Shown here: positions 43,177-52,462 of the stretch, piece by piece
Layout: each line of letters begins with the position of its first letter
Numbering within the stretch: position 1 is the stretch's first letter
DNA from: Bradyrhizobium sp. CB2312
GTDB taxonomy: Bacteria; Pseudomonadota; Alphaproteobacteria; Rhizobiales; Xanthobacteraceae
Reading direction: 5' to 3'
NCBI RefSeq assembly: GCF_029714425.1
Contig: NZ_CP121668.1
Coordinates: 4,981,501-5,045,500 of the forward strand
DNA length: 64,000 nucleotides
Notes under the pieces: generated by a model
The model's input: the letters and a program-made list of their open reading frames with translations, nothing else
Told to the model about the DNA's origin: nothing
Database searches by the model: none
Program-made: the position numbers and the translations under genes

Positions 43177-44400
43177 CTACGACGCCGCCCTTGACGCGTC
43201 GGCCGACAGCCGGGCCAGCAGCGACCTTGCGGTATCCGACGACGACAGCGAGTCCACGCTGACCACGGGATCGCTGCGCATCTCGTGCTTGCCGTTGGAC
43301 GTATGCCGCATCACCGCCGACAGGCGGCGCGCGATCATATGCGCGGTGCGGAAGTCAGTCTCCGCGAACACCACGATCACCGATCCATCCTTCTGTGCCA
43401 CGCCGAAATCCATCTGGCGCATCAGGCGGCTGAGGATGCGCGCGGCGTCGAGCTGCGCGCGGGAATTGCCGGGGTCGAAGGCGAAGCGGGCGACGGAGAG
43501 GCCGCCGCCGCGGGCCAGCGCCTGCTCGACCGCCTTGGCAAAATCGCGCGCGAAAGCTTCGACCGTCAGCAGGCCGCTGCGCGGATCGAGCCAGCCTCCG
43601 GCATCGATCGAGCGGAGCGTGCGGCTCGCTTGCGCTTCCATCGCGTGCTGGCGGATCAGGGGCAGCGCGTTGGAGGCGATCTTGGCCGGCTCGCCCGGGA
43701 TCAATTCGAGATTGGGCAGGTCGTAGCTCTGCGTCAGCTGGTGCGCGGTGACGACGACAGGCAGGCTGCGGAAGCGGGTGTCCTCGGCGAGCACCGTCAG
43801 GAAGGCGTCGGTAACGCGCGCCGTAAAACCTTCGGCCAGCACGACGCCGTCGAGGTCGCGGGTGTTGAGGTGCTTGGCCGCAGCCTCGATCGAGAGCGCG
43901 CCGACGACGCCGACGCGTTCGCCGAGCGCAACGGAGAGCGCCGGGTAAGCCGCGCCGCGGCCGATCAGCAGCACCGTGGCATCGCGTGCCGGATCGCCGT
44001 CCGGCAGCGACACCTTGGCTTCCGGCAGCCGGCGCAGCACGGTGGCATGAAGTGTGCGCACGCGCAGCGCGGCGCGCAGCCGCGCGACCAGGCGATCGGA
44101 ATTGCCGCCGCGCGCGAAGAAGGGCAGGGCGTTGTGCGGCAGCATGCCCGCGGGATCAAGGGCCACGAAAGGCAGGTAGGGCAATTGCTCGGCGATCTTC
44201 CTGGCGAGCGGTGCCAGATACGGCTCGTGTCCGGCATGCATCGCAGCGAGGACCGCGGCCGGCTGCACCTGCTCGACCGCGCGCGCCGCGCTCGCCCAGT
44301 CGGTATCGATCACGGGAAACAGCCGGGCCTCGTCCAGCGCCGCAATGTACGGCGGCCGCTCGGCATTGGACACAAACAGGATCGGGCCCGCCTGGGACAT
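43177..44400 (-). CDS. GGDEF-like domain protein (degenerate)
   Basis: 407 residues. The N-terminal half looks like two response-regulator-like or flavodoxin-type folds (VSNAERPPYIAALDEARLFPVIDTDW; VVLAEGFTARVTDAFLTVLAE). The C-terminal half begins WLDPRSGLLTVEAFARDFAKAVEQALARGGGLSVARF, the N-terminal signature of a GGDEF domain. The GG[D/E]EF loop itself is not recognisable (the region reads FGVAQKDGSVIVVFAETD), so diguanylate cyclase activity is doubtful. A sensor or c-di-GMP-independent scaffold is more likely. I chose ATG 44400 (MSQAGPILF). Confidence 0.75.
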   Translation of the reverse strand: MSQAGPILFVSNAERPPYIAALDEARLFPVIDTDWASAARAVEQVQPAAVLAAMHAGHEPYLAPLARKIAEQLPYLPFVALDPAGMLPHNALPFFARGGNSDRLVARLRAALRVRTLHATVLRRLPEAKVSLPDGDPARDATVLLIGRGAAYPALSVALGERVGVVGALSIEAAAKHLNTRDLDGVVLAEGFTARVTDAFLTVLAEDTRFRSLPVVVTAHQLTQSYDLPNLELIPGEPAKIASNALPLIRQHAMEAQASRTLRSIDAGGWLDPRSGLLTVEAFARDFAKAVEQALARGGGLSVARFAFDPGNSRAQLDAARILSRLMRQMDFGVAQKDGSVIVVFAETDFRTAHMIARRLSAVMRHTSNGKHEMRSDPVVSVDSLSSSDTARSLLARLSADASRAAS

Positions 44401-44485
44401 TCGGAAACTCGGATCACGCAACAGATGCTGCGCAATCTAGTCCGGCCGCCTTAATGCAGCGTCAATGGTTCGGTCGAAACTGTGC

Positions 44486-45988
44486 TCAAGTCGGTCCGGA
44501 GCGGTCGCGAAAAGCCTCGACCATCAAGGGGTTAAGCCCGAGCTGGCTGAGCGCCTCGCGGGCCCTCGCATTGTCCTGGGCCCGTCCTGCCAGCCGGTGG
44601 CCGGAAAGGCGGTCGGGCAGCGCGGTGAGCAGGGCGCCCTGGCCGAGCCGGCGCGCCCATTCCTGGAGGTCATTGGAGAGGAAGCGGTAGCCGCCGACGG
44701 CCATGATGCCGGAGGGCGGGGCCGTGATGCAGATCGCGCCGCTGGGACGGTCGAGCCGTGCGGCATAGCCGGTGTCGACATAATCGCGCGGCGGCTGCGC
44801 CGTCAGCGTCTCGCCGACCGGCTGCGGCGGGGCATAGGCCGCGATCGGCACCATCGCCCCGCGCAGGCCGAGCGTGCCCTTCGGCGTCAGCAGGATCTCG
44901 CCGGCGATGGAGGAGCCGGACTGCTCGCGCGGGGCGCCGTGCGGTCCGGGCATGACCGGCACCGGCATGCCATCCTCGCCGCGCCGGGCGCCGAACAGCC
45001 CGGCCTCGCCGAACAGATAGACGTCGGTCAGCGGCGCGTGCGGAGCGATCCAGGCGTCGCTCGTCGCCACCTGCTCGGGTGCGCGCCACAGGCCGATGAC
45101 GTTGCGTAAAGTGGGCATCCGCGCCGCGAGATCGGAATCGCCGAGCCGCAGCGCGAGCTGCGCCGGCGCGATCAGCACCTCGCATTCATGCTCGTTGATC
45201 TGCTGCTCCAGCACGTCGTTCTCGAACGGATGATGCAGCGCCAGCGTGCCGCCTGAGAGCAGCCACACCGCGAGCGAGGAGGCGAGGCCCGCAAACGACA
45301 TCGGCGCGAACGCCGCCATCACGGTCGCACCCTGCTTGACGTCCGCCTCCAGCGACATCGCAAGGCCACCGGCGATCAGGCTGAAATGCGGCCGCGGCAC
45401 CGGGCGGAAACCTTCCGCGGTGACGTCGAACGAGATCATCGCCGCCTTGCGGCCGTCCTGGATCACCGCGCGCGTCATGCCGGGTGGGCGGGCCAGCACG
45501 TCGTCGAGCGAGGCCATGCCTTCGGGCAGGTCGGTGCCGAAGCCGCAGACGTGACGGATCGAGAAAGCTTCAGCCGCGGCATGCATCGCGAAGTCGGCAT
45601 AGCTGACGCCGTCGACCTTGCTCATGGTGACGATGGCGCGCGCCGCGGTGCGGTTGAGCGCGGCGGTCAGTTCCGCATGCCGCCACAGCAGCGGCAGCAC
45701 GGCCACGACGAGCCCGGCGCGATGGGCGGCGAGCACGGTGAGCACGAACTCAACCGTGTTCGGGAGCTGGATCGCGATGACGGAATTGGCCGGCAGGCCC
45801 GATTCGACGAAATGCGCCGACAGTGCCTCGATGGCGGTATCGGCCTCGGTATAGGTCATCCGCCGCGGCTGGTGGCCGGTGACGCGGGCCTTGTTGAGGG
45901 GATCGAGCAGAGCGAGCGTGTGCGGCTGCCGCATCAGCGTGCGCTGAAACAGCGTGTCGAGCGTCGGCGATACGGCTGGCTGGTTCAC
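44486..45988 (-). CDS. adenylate-forming (AMP-binding) family protein, catalytically degenerate
   Basis: 500 residues with the fold of a class I adenylate-forming enzyme (TYTEADTAIEALSAHFVESGL, NSVIAIQLPNTVEFVLTVLAAHRAG, VDTGYAARLDRPSGA). The ATP-binding TSGTTGxPK loop is absent: its place reads MISFDVTAEGFRPVPRPH. The C-terminal catalytic lysine domain is replaced by a short tail ending MVEAFRDRSGPT. It therefore probably does not adenylate and may bind a carboxylate or act as a scaffold. The start is GTG 45988, 23 bases after the stop of the upstream binding-protein gene, so they form an operon. Confidence 0.75.
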   Translation of the reverse strand: MNQPAVSPTLDTLFQRTLMRQPHTLALLDPLNKARVTGHQPRRMTYTEADTAIEALSAHFVESGLPANSVIAIQLPNTVEFVLTVLAAHRAGLVVAVLPLLWRHAELTAALNRTAARAIVTMSKVDGVSYADFAMHAAAEAFSIRHVCGFGTDLPEGMASLDDVLARPPGMTRAVIQDGRKAAMISFDVTAEGFRPVPRPHFSLIAGGLAMSLEADVKQGATVMAAFAPMSFAGLASSLAVWLLSGGTLALHHPFENDVLEQQINEHECEVLIAPAQLALRLGDSDLAARMPTLRNVIGLWRAPEQVATSDAWIAPHAPLTDVYLFGEAGLFGARRGEDGMPVPVMPGPHGAPREQSGSSIAGEILLTPKGTLGLRGAMVPIAAYAPPQPVGETLTAQPPRDYVDTGYAARLDRPSGAICITAPPSGIMAVGGYRFLSNDLQEWARRLGQGALLTALPDRLSGHRLAGRAQDNARAREALSQLGLNPLMVEAFRDRSGPT

Positions 45989-46011
45989 GGCGTCACTTTG
46001 CTTGACTGGCT

Positions 46012-47838
46012 CTAAGGCGGCCCCTTCGACCACCAGGTCTCCGGCAGATAGCCGGACAGCGCGGTGGCCTCGGGCCGTTCTATCCGATTCCAGCGCGCGA
46101 TCCATTGCTCGGATACGTTAAACAGCGGGATTGTGTAGAAGCCCGCGATCAGGGCGCGGTCTAGCGCCCGCACCGACGAGACGAAGGCCGTATGATCACG
46201 GGCCTCCAGCAGCGCGGCGATCATGGCGTCGACGGCGGGATCCCTCGCGCCCATGTAGTTGCGCGTCCCCGGATTGTCGGCCGCGGCGCTGCCCCAATAG
46301 AAATACTGCTCGTTGCCGGGCGAGAGCGACTGGTCCCAGCGGTTCTGGATCATGTCGAACTCGTAGCCGAGCCGACGCTGGTCGAACTGCACGGGATCGA
46401 CCGTGCGCACGCTTGCCGCGATGCCGGCGCGCTTGAGGTCGCGCTGGAACGCGAGTGCGATGCGCTCCTGGTCGCGGGTCGTCACCAGCATCTCGAAGGT
46501 GAAGGGCGCTTTCGTCGCGCGGTTGCGCAGCACGGTGCCGTCGAGATCCCAGCCGGCCTCCGACAACAGCTTCAGCGCAGCGCGCAATGTCGTGCGGTCG
46601 CGCCCGGAACCGTCGGTTACTGGCAGGCGGTAGCTGCCGTCCATGACGTCGGGCGGGATCCGCGCGGCGAAGGGTTTGAGCAACTCGCGCTCGCGCGCAT
46701 CCGCAGGCCGGCCATAGGCGGAGAGGTCGGAGCCGGCGAAGTAGCCGGCGACGCGCGAATAGAGGTTGAAGAAATAGTTGCGATTGACCAGCTCGAAATC
46801 GAACAAAAGTGTCAGCGCCTGACGCACCCGGATGTCGGCGAAGATCGACCTCCTCGTATTGAACACCAGGAATTCCGAGGGCTGCGGCACGCCCGGCTTA
46901 ATGGTGTCGCGGATCACCTCGCCGCTTCTGGCGGCGGGAAAATCGTAGCCGTCGTGCCAGCGCAGCGGCTCGTGCTCGATGCGGAAATCATAGAGGCCGC
47001 GCTTGAAGGCTTCGAACTGGCCATTGGCCTCGCGAAAATAGTCGAGCCGGATCTCGTCGAAATTGAAGAGCCCGCGATTGATCGGAAGATCGCGGCCCCA
47101 ATAATCGGGATTGCGCGTCAGCGTGACGCTGGCGCCCGGCTTCACCGCCGTGATGCGGTATGGGCCTGAGGCGATCGGTCCCGATAGCGTCGTCTTCTCG
47201 AAGGTCGCGACGTCGACGGCATGCTTCGGCAGGATCGGCATCAGGCCGAGGATCAACGGCAGCTCGCGGTCATTGGCACCGGTGAGGTCGAAGCGAACGG
47301 TGAGGGGATCGGATGCCTCGGCCTTGGCGACCTTGGCGTAATACTGCCGAAGGTTGGGACGGCCATGGTCGCGCAGGAGCTGCCAGGAGAACAGCACGTC
47401 CTCGGCAGCTACCTGCTTGCCGTCAGAGAAACGGGCGCGGGGATCGAGGCGGAACGTGACGTAGCTGCGCTCGTCGTCGGTCTCGACGGTCTTGGCGAGC
47501 AGGCCGTACAGTGTGAACGGCTCGTCCTGGCCACGCGCCATTAGGCTCTCGACCACGTAGGCGCGGATCGGCTGCACGGCCAATCCCTTTACGATGAATG
47601 GATTGAGGCTGTCGAAGGTGCCGAGAATGCCCCAGGTCAGCCGGCCGCCCTTGGGCGCATCGGGATTGACGTAGGGCGTGTGGGTGAAATCGGCCGGCAT
47701 TGCCGGCTTGCCGTGCATGGCGATCGCATGGGCTTCCTCGGCGCGCCCGCCGGTTGCCGACAGGCTGACGATGAGCGCGAGGGCGAGGCTGCAAAGGCGG
47801 ACGCCGGGGCCCTCGAACAGGCGGTGGAACATGAACAT
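46012..47838 (-). CDS. ABC transporter substrate-binding protein (family 5, oligopeptide/YejA type)
   Basis: 608 residues with a signal peptide (CSLALALIVSLSATGGRAEEAHA). The family-5 solute-binding fold shows in YVNPDAPKGGRLTWGILGTFDSLNPFIVKG, ASGPYRITAVKPGASVTLTRNPDYW and FLVFNTRRSIFADIRVRQALTLLFD. The long form and the PDAPKGG segment resemble YejA-type binding proteins for microcin-like or oligopeptide cargo. No permease or ATPase is adjacent. The partner gene downstream is a degenerate AMP-binding protein. The substrate is unknown. Confidence 0.88.
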   Translation of the reverse strand: MFMFHRLFEGPGVRLCSLALALIVSLSATGGRAEEAHAIAMHGKPAMPADFTHTPYVNPDAPKGGRLTWGILGTFDSLNPFIVKGLAVQPIRAYVVESLMARGQDEPFTLYGLLAKTVETDDERSYVTFRLDPRARFSDGKQVAAEDVLFSWQLLRDHGRPNLRQYYAKVAKAEASDPLTVRFDLTGANDRELPLILGLMPILPKHAVDVATFEKTTLSGPIASGPYRITAVKPGASVTLTRNPDYWGRDLPINRGLFNFDEIRLDYFREANGQFEAFKRGLYDFRIEHEPLRWHDGYDFPAARSGEVIRDTIKPGVPQPSEFLVFNTRRSIFADIRVRQALTLLFDFELVNRNYFFNLYSRVAGYFAGSDLSAYGRPADARERELLKPFAARIPPDVMDGSYRLPVTDGSGRDRTTLRAALKLLSEAGWDLDGTVLRNRATKAPFTFEMLVTTRDQERIALAFQRDLKRAGIAASVRTVDPVQFDQRRLGYEFDMIQNRWDQSLSPGNEQYFYWGSAAADNPGTRNYMGARDPAVDAMIAALLEARDHTAFVSSVRALDRALIAGFYTIPLFNVSEQWIARWNRIERPEATALSGYLPETWWSKGPP

Positions 47839-48111
47839 TCGGGCACGTTGATTCGAGGACCGGTAGCCTTGAATCCTATCACAGGGATTTTCCCCCGGCG
47901 CAGGCCAAAGGCGGGGTTCTCAGTGCAGTCAAAGACGCTTGTCGGCATTGATCTTTTCGTCGGCCACGTTAAGAAGGCACGCAATCGCGCAAGAGCGTCG
48001 AGCCCGTCACTTATCCGCCTCAATTGACGGGGAGAGAGCCGCGCCCAAGGCGGCTAGGTTCGGCGCTTCGGAGCGGTTCGGGCGCTTCCCGTTCAGAAAG
48101 GGTTTTCCGCA

Positions 48112-48933
48112 ATGAATTTCCGTTACTTGGCCGCGTGCATCCGGCCGCGCGGGCGGCTTCTCGCCCTGTTGACGGCGACGGCGTTGGTCGTTCCGTTTGC
48201 CGCCGAGGCCCAGACCCCGGCGCCGGCCCCCGGTGCACCCGCCGCGCCCAAGGCGGCTCCGAAGGCCGCTCCGAAGGCTGCTCCCAAGGCGCCGGCACCG
48301 GCGGCCCAGGCACCCGCGCAGCAGGCTCCCGCCCAGGGCGCTCCGGCGCAGCAGGGCGCGGCCCAGCCGGCGGACCAGCAGATCCAGCTGATCTACGCCC
48401 CCTGGACCAAGTTCTGCCTGAAGGGCCAGGACGCCAACGCCAAGCAGGTCTGCTTCACCGGCAAGGACGGCCGGATCGAGTCGGGCCAGCCGGTTATCGC
48501 GGCCGTGATCATCGAGCCGGAAGGCGAGCCCAAGAAGATCCTGCGCGTGACGCTGCCGCTCGGCATGCAGCTCGTGCACGGCACCCGCATCATCGTCGAC
48601 AGCAACGCGCCGCTGCAGAGCCCGTATGTGATCTGCTTCCAGAACGGCTGCATGTCCGATTACGAGGCGACGCCCGAGCTCATCAACAGCATGAAGAAGG
48701 GCCAGAATCTCGTTGTCCAGGCGATCAATGCCAACGGCGCGCCGCTGACGCTGCCGCTGCCGCTCGCCGGCGAATTCCAGAAGGCCTATGACGGTCCGCC
48801 GACCGATCCCAAGGTGTTCGAGGAAAACCAGAAGAAGCTCCAGGAAGAGCTTCAGAAGAAGGCCGACGAGCAGCGCAAGAAGCTCGAGCAGGGCGGTGGC
48901 GTCCCCGGCGCCGCGGCGGCCGGCCAGAAATAA
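48112..48933 (+). CDS. invasion-associated locus B (IalB) family protein
   Basis: 273 residues with a signal peptide (LLALLTATALVVPFAAEAQ). A low-complexity Ala/Pro/Lys and Ala/Gln linker (residues ~35-90) is followed by the IalB domain (WTKFCLKGQDANAKQVCFTGKDGRIESGQ, ICFQNGCMSDYEATPELI) with paired Cys, then a Lys/Gln/Glu coiled coil. IalB proteins are periplasmic or surface-associated and were first seen in Bartonella, and their role in rhizobia is unclear. AAAGGG precedes the start. A strong terminator follows. Confidence 0.88.
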   Translation: MNFRYLAACIRPRGRLLALLTATALVVPFAAEAQTPAPAPGAPAAPKAAPKAAPKAAPKAPAPAAQAPAQQAPAQGAPAQQGAAQPADQQIQLIYAPWTKFCLKGQDANAKQVCFTGKDGRIESGQPVIAAVIIEPEGEPKKILRVTLPLGMQLVHGTRIIVDSNAPLQSPYVICFQNGCMSDYEATPELINSMKKGQNLVVQAINANGAPLTLPLPLAGEFQKAYDGPPTDPKVFEENQKKLQEELQKKADEQRKKLEQGGGVPGAAAAGQK

Positions 48934-48958
48934 TCGGGAGCAAATCCCTGATATGAAA

Positions 48959-48984
48959 AAGGCGCTCACACGAGCGCCTTTTTT
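48959..48984. terminator. bidirectional rho-independent terminator
   Basis: The stem GGCGCTC/GAGCGCC (48961-48967 with 48972-48978), extended by two A-T pairs, has an ACAC loop and a T-run to 48984. A-rich flanks on the other side serve the convergent hspQ. Confidence 0.9.
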
Positions 48985-49008
48985 ATTGGCCGGTTGCGGC
49001 GGCGAAAC

Positions 49009-49341
49009 TCAGTTCAGGGACGGATTGCGCGGGCGGTAGCCGCCATCCTTGCTCTTGATGAAGATCTCGGCGACCTGGGAATGCCGGATCGGCTCACCGG
49101 AATCATCCGGCAACAGGTTCTGCTCCGAGACGTAGGCGACGTACTCGGACTCCGCGTTCTCCGCGAGCAGGTGATAGAACGGCTGATCCTTGTGGGGCCG
49201 CACCTCCTCGGGGATCGACAGCCACCACTCCTCGGTGTTGTTGAATTCCGGATCGATGTCGAAGATCACGCCCCGGAACGAGAAGATCCGGTGGCGCACG
49301 ACCTGTCCGATCTGGAATTTGGCGGTCCTCGCTTTAATCAT
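49009..49341 (-). CDS. hspQ: heat shock protein HspQ
   Basis: A 110-residue YccV/HspQ-type domain that regulates the Lon protease and was first named for hemimethylated-DNA binding. The family signature FQIGQVVRHRIFSFRGVIFDIDPEFNNTEEWW and DQPFYHLLAENAESEYVAYVSEQNLL is complete. The upstream region shows no obvious sigma-32 element by eye. It is convergent with ialB and divergent from the AEC gene. Confidence 0.92.
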   Translation of the reverse strand: MIKARTAKFQIGQVVRHRIFSFRGVIFDIDPEFNNTEEWWLSIPEEVRPHKDQPFYHLLAENAESEYVAYVSEQNLLPDDSGEPIRHSQVAEIFIKSKDGGYRPRNPSLN

Positions 49342-49447
49342 CCCCCGTCGATAGACCAGGATTGTGGCCGATGCTAGTGCCCTGATCCGGAATTAACCTT
49401 CGGTTCAGGGGCGGATAGACCCCAAGTCCTCAGAAAACACTTCATCA

Positions 49448-50401
49448 ATGGTCGATATCCTCAATCTGGCGCTACCTTATTTTGGCTTGATCTTCGTTGG
49501 ATTTGCTTGCGGCAAGGTCAAATCCCTGCCGGAATCAGGCCTCGCCTGGATGAACTTCTTCCTGCTCTACGTGTCGTTGCCGGCGCTGCTGTTCGCGATC
49601 ATGTCGAAGACGCCATTCGCGGAGCTGAACAACCCGCCGTTCCTGGTCGCGACGACGCTGTCGACGGTTGCGGCGTTCACGCTGGCACTTGTCGTCGGCA
49701 AGGTCTTGGGTCGGCTCACGCTGCGCGAGGCGACGCTCGCGGGGCTCTCGGGCGGCTACGGCAATATCGGCTACATGGGCCCGGGGCTTGCGCTGGCGGT
49801 GCTCGGGACCAAGGCGGCGGCGCCGACCGCGCTGATCTTCTGCTGCGACAGCATCTTCCTGTTCACGATCGTGCCGCTGTTGATCGAGCTCTCTGACCGC
49901 GACCATCCCTCGATCGTGCATGCCTTCGGCGTCGTGCTGAAGCAGATCGTGCTCAACCCGCTGATCATGTCGGCCTGTTTTGGCGCGGCCGTTGCGGCTC
50001 TCCATATCGAGCTGCCGGTCGCGCTCGACCGCACCATCACCTTCCTCCAGAACGCAGCCGCGCCGACCGCGCTGTTCGTGCTCGGCGTGACGGTGGCGCT
50101 GCGCCCATTCGACCGCGTGCCCTGGGAGGTGCCCGGCGTGATCGCGGTCAAGCTCCTGATCCATCCGCTCGCGGCGTTCGGCCTGATGCTCGCGTTCGGC
50201 CCGTTCGCACAGCCCTGGGCTGCGACCGCCGTGCTCATGGCCTCGCTGCCGCCGGCGCTGAACGTGTTCGTCATTGCCCGCCAGAACGATGCCTGGATCG
50301 AATCCGCCTCCGTCGCAGTGCTGCTCGGCACCTTCGCCTCTGTGGTCACGCTGACCAGCGTGATGTGGTTGCTCCAGACCGGACGGCTGGCGTTTCCTTA
50401 A
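49448..50401 (+). CDS. AEC family transporter (auxin efflux carrier type)
   Basis: 317 residues with ten membrane helices in two five-helix repeats. The typical N-terminal segment is GLIFVGFACGKVKSLPESGLAWMNFFLLYVSLPALLF, and the second half has the conserved GGYGNIGYMGPGLAL and NPLIMSA crossover loops. Family members export organic acids such as malonate or auxin. The substrate here is unknown. It is convergent with the UbiH-type gene, 21 bases apart. Confidence 0.9.
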   Translation: MVDILNLALPYFGLIFVGFACGKVKSLPESGLAWMNFFLLYVSLPALLFAIMSKTPFAELNNPPFLVATTLSTVAAFTLALVVGKVLGRLTLREATLAGLSGGYGNIGYMGPGLALAVLGTKAAAPTALIFCCDSIFLFTIVPLLIELSDRDHPSIVHAFGVVLKQIVLNPLIMSACFGAAVAALHIELPVALDRTITFLQNAAAPTALFVLGVTVALRPFDRVPWEVPGVIAVKLLIHPLAAFGLMLAFGPFAQPWAATAVLMASLPPALNVFVIARQNDAWIESASVAVLLGTFASVVTLTSVMWLLQTGRLAFP

Positions 50402-50422
50402 GCCGCGGCTACCGCCGCCAAT

Positions 50423-51607
50423 CTACCTGCGCCACGTCGGCGTCAGGCCCTCGCGCATCGCAAAGCGGCGGAGCGGGCCGATGGCACTTAACAGGTGCAT
50501 GCCGACGGCGCGCACCGGCTGCAGCGGCAGGAAGTCGTTGAGCAAGGAGCGGTTGGCGATGTCGATCGCAAATGTCCGGCTCAAGATGTCCGGGCGCCGG
50601 GCCCTGTCGTAGCGCTTGAGCACCTCGTCCGCGCCGGGGTCCTCGCCCGATGCGATCGCCTCGCCGGCGAGCCTTGCAATGTCGGCGGCGTCGCGCAGGC
50701 CAAGGTTGAGGCCCTGGGCGCCGATCGGGGGAACCACGTGGGCGGCTTCGCCGACCAGCGCGATGCGGTCGCGGCCAAAGGATCTTGGACGCTCGATTGC
50801 CAGCGGGAACAGGTTGCGGCCGGGCTCGACCGTCATGCGGCCCAGAATGGAATGCGACTGCTTCTCGATCGCGGCGGACAATTCTTCGTCGCTGAGGCCA
50901 CGCAGCCGCTCGGCGTCCGCCGGCGCCGAGACCCAGACGATGCTGGAGCGGCTGCCGGGCAGCGGCACGAACACGCAAGGCCCGTGCGGCGTGTGGAACT
51001 CGGTCGAGACGTTGCGGTGTGGGCGGGCATGGCCGACGTTGAAGGTCAGCGCGGTCTGGTTCAGCTCGCGCCGGGTCACCTCGATGCCGGCTGCTCCGCG
51101 GCACAGCGAATGCCGGCCATCCGCGCCGACGACGAGGCGGGCCGAAAGGAATTGCGCGGAGGCGGTACGGATCGCGACAGCATCGGCTTCGATGACGATG
51201 CTCTCCGCCTCGTCGTCAAACCGGACGAGATTGGGCAATTCGCCCGCGCGCGCTTCCAGCGCCAGCATCAGCGAGCGGTTGTCGATGTTGTAGCCGAAGG
51301 CGTCCAGCCCGATCTCATGGCAGGAGAACCGGACCTCCGGTGCGCGGAACAGCCGGCCGGTGTCGTCGACGAGACGCATCACTTCGAGTCCGGCCGCCTT
51401 GTCCTTGCAGCGCGGCCAGACATCGAGCGTCTCCAGAAGCTCAATGGAGGCACCTAACAGGGCGGTGGTGCGGTTGTCGGCATAGGGCACGTGCCGCGCC
51501 ACCAGCGCGGTCCGCGCGCCCGCCTGCGCCAATGCGATTGCCGCCGCGAGCCCGGCCGGTCCGCCGCCGATCACGGCTGCGTCAAACAGTGTCGATGCGT
51601 CTGTCAT
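50423..51607 (-). CDS. UbiH/UbiF-type FAD-dependent hydroxylase
   Basis: A 394-residue flavoprotein monooxygenase acting in ubiquinone synthesis. The N-terminal dinucleotide motif is AAVIGGGPAGLAAAIALAQAG. The DG motif reads LVVGADGRHSLCRGAAGIE, and the second FAD-binding motif is RIALVGEAAHVVPPIGAQGLNLGLRDA. Which ring position it hydroxylates cannot be told from sequence. The gene is divergent from pcs, with a 129-base spacer. Confidence 0.88.
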   Translation of the reverse strand: MTDASTLFDAAVIGGGPAGLAAAIALAQAGARTALVARHVPYADNRTTALLGASIELLETLDVWPRCKDKAAGLEVMRLVDDTGRLFRAPEVRFSCHEIGLDAFGYNIDNRSLMLALEARAGELPNLVRFDDEAESIVIEADAVAIRTASAQFLSARLVVGADGRHSLCRGAAGIEVTRRELNQTALTFNVGHARPHRNVSTEFHTPHGPCVFVPLPGSRSSIVWVSAPADAERLRGLSDEELSAAIEKQSHSILGRMTVEPGRNLFPLAIERPRSFGRDRIALVGEAAHVVPPIGAQGLNLGLRDAADIARLAGEAIASGEDPGADEVLKRYDRARRPDILSRTFAIDIANRSLLNDFLPLQPVRAVGMHLLSAIGPLRRFAMREGLTPTWRR

Positions 51608-51736
51608 GGACTGACAATTGACACGCCCCGCGGTAAATTCAAGCCCACCTATTTTTCCCTGATTTTATGACGAATTGCGCGGCCGAACGCCGCAATGGCT
51701 TATGTGCAAATCGGTCCCATTCTGATAGCAGAAGCC

Positions 51737-52462
51737 ATGGATACCCAGCAGGATTCCCTGAAGCCGAGACCGGCGATGCGCGCCGCGGCCTTCTCGGTGC
51801 ACATCTTCACCGCCTTCGGCGCGGCCATCGCGCTGCTGGCGATGCTCGAGGCCGTGCGCGAGCACTGGGCGGCGATGTTTCAGTGGCTGGGCGTCGCCCT
51901 CGTCATCGACGCGATCGACGGTCCGATCGCGCGCCGGCTCGACGTCAAGAACGTGCAGCCGAACTGGTCGGGCGACGTGCTCGATCTCGTGGTCGATTTC
52001 GTCACCTACGTCTTCGTGCCGGCCTATGCGATCGTCGCCAGCGGGCTGCTGCTGCCGGTCGCGGCACCCTTGCTCGGCGTCGCCATCATCGTCACCAGCG
52101 CATTATATTTCGCCGATCTGCGCATGAAGGCCGACGACAATCATTTCCGCGGCTTTCCGGCGCTGTGGAATGCGGCGGCGTTCTATCTGTTCCTGCTGCA
52201 CTGGTCGCCGCTGTGGTCGACGCTGCTGGTCGCGGCCCTGGTGGTGCTGACCTTTGTGCCGTTCCACGTGCTGCATCCGGTCCGCGTCGTGCGGCTGCGC
52301 TGGCTGACGATGTCGCTGATTGCGATCTGGGCCGTGCTTGGCCTCTACGTGCTGGACATGGACTTTCGCGTCGGCACCGGCGTGACGGTCGCGATGTGCG
52401 CCATTGCGCTCTGGATCAGCTTCAGCGACGCCATGATCCGCCTGGTCCGATCCTTCGCATGA
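51737..52462 (+). CDS. pcs: phosphatidylcholine synthase
   Basis: 241 residues. The CDP-alcohol phosphotransferase signature reads DGPIARR...WSGDVLDLVVDF (DG-X2-AR-X8-12-G-X3-D-X3-D) near residues 59-85, with about eight membrane helices. The enzyme condenses CDP-diacylglycerol with choline and makes phosphatidylcholine, a lipid important for rhizobia-host interactions. ATG 51737 (MDTQQDSL) fits a short cytosolic N-tail. The stop overlaps the terC start by four bases. Confidence 0.93.
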   Translation: MDTQQDSLKPRPAMRAAAFSVHIFTAFGAAIALLAMLEAVREHWAAMFQWLGVALVIDAIDGPIARRLDVKNVQPNWSGDVLDLVVDFVTYVFVPAYAIVASGLLLPVAAPLLGVAIIVTSALYFADLRMKADDNHFRGFPALWNAAAFYLFLLHWSPLWSTLLVAALVVLTFVPFHVLHPVRVVRLRWLTMSLIAIWAVLGLYVLDMDFRVGTGVTVAMCAIALWISFSDAMIRLVRSFA

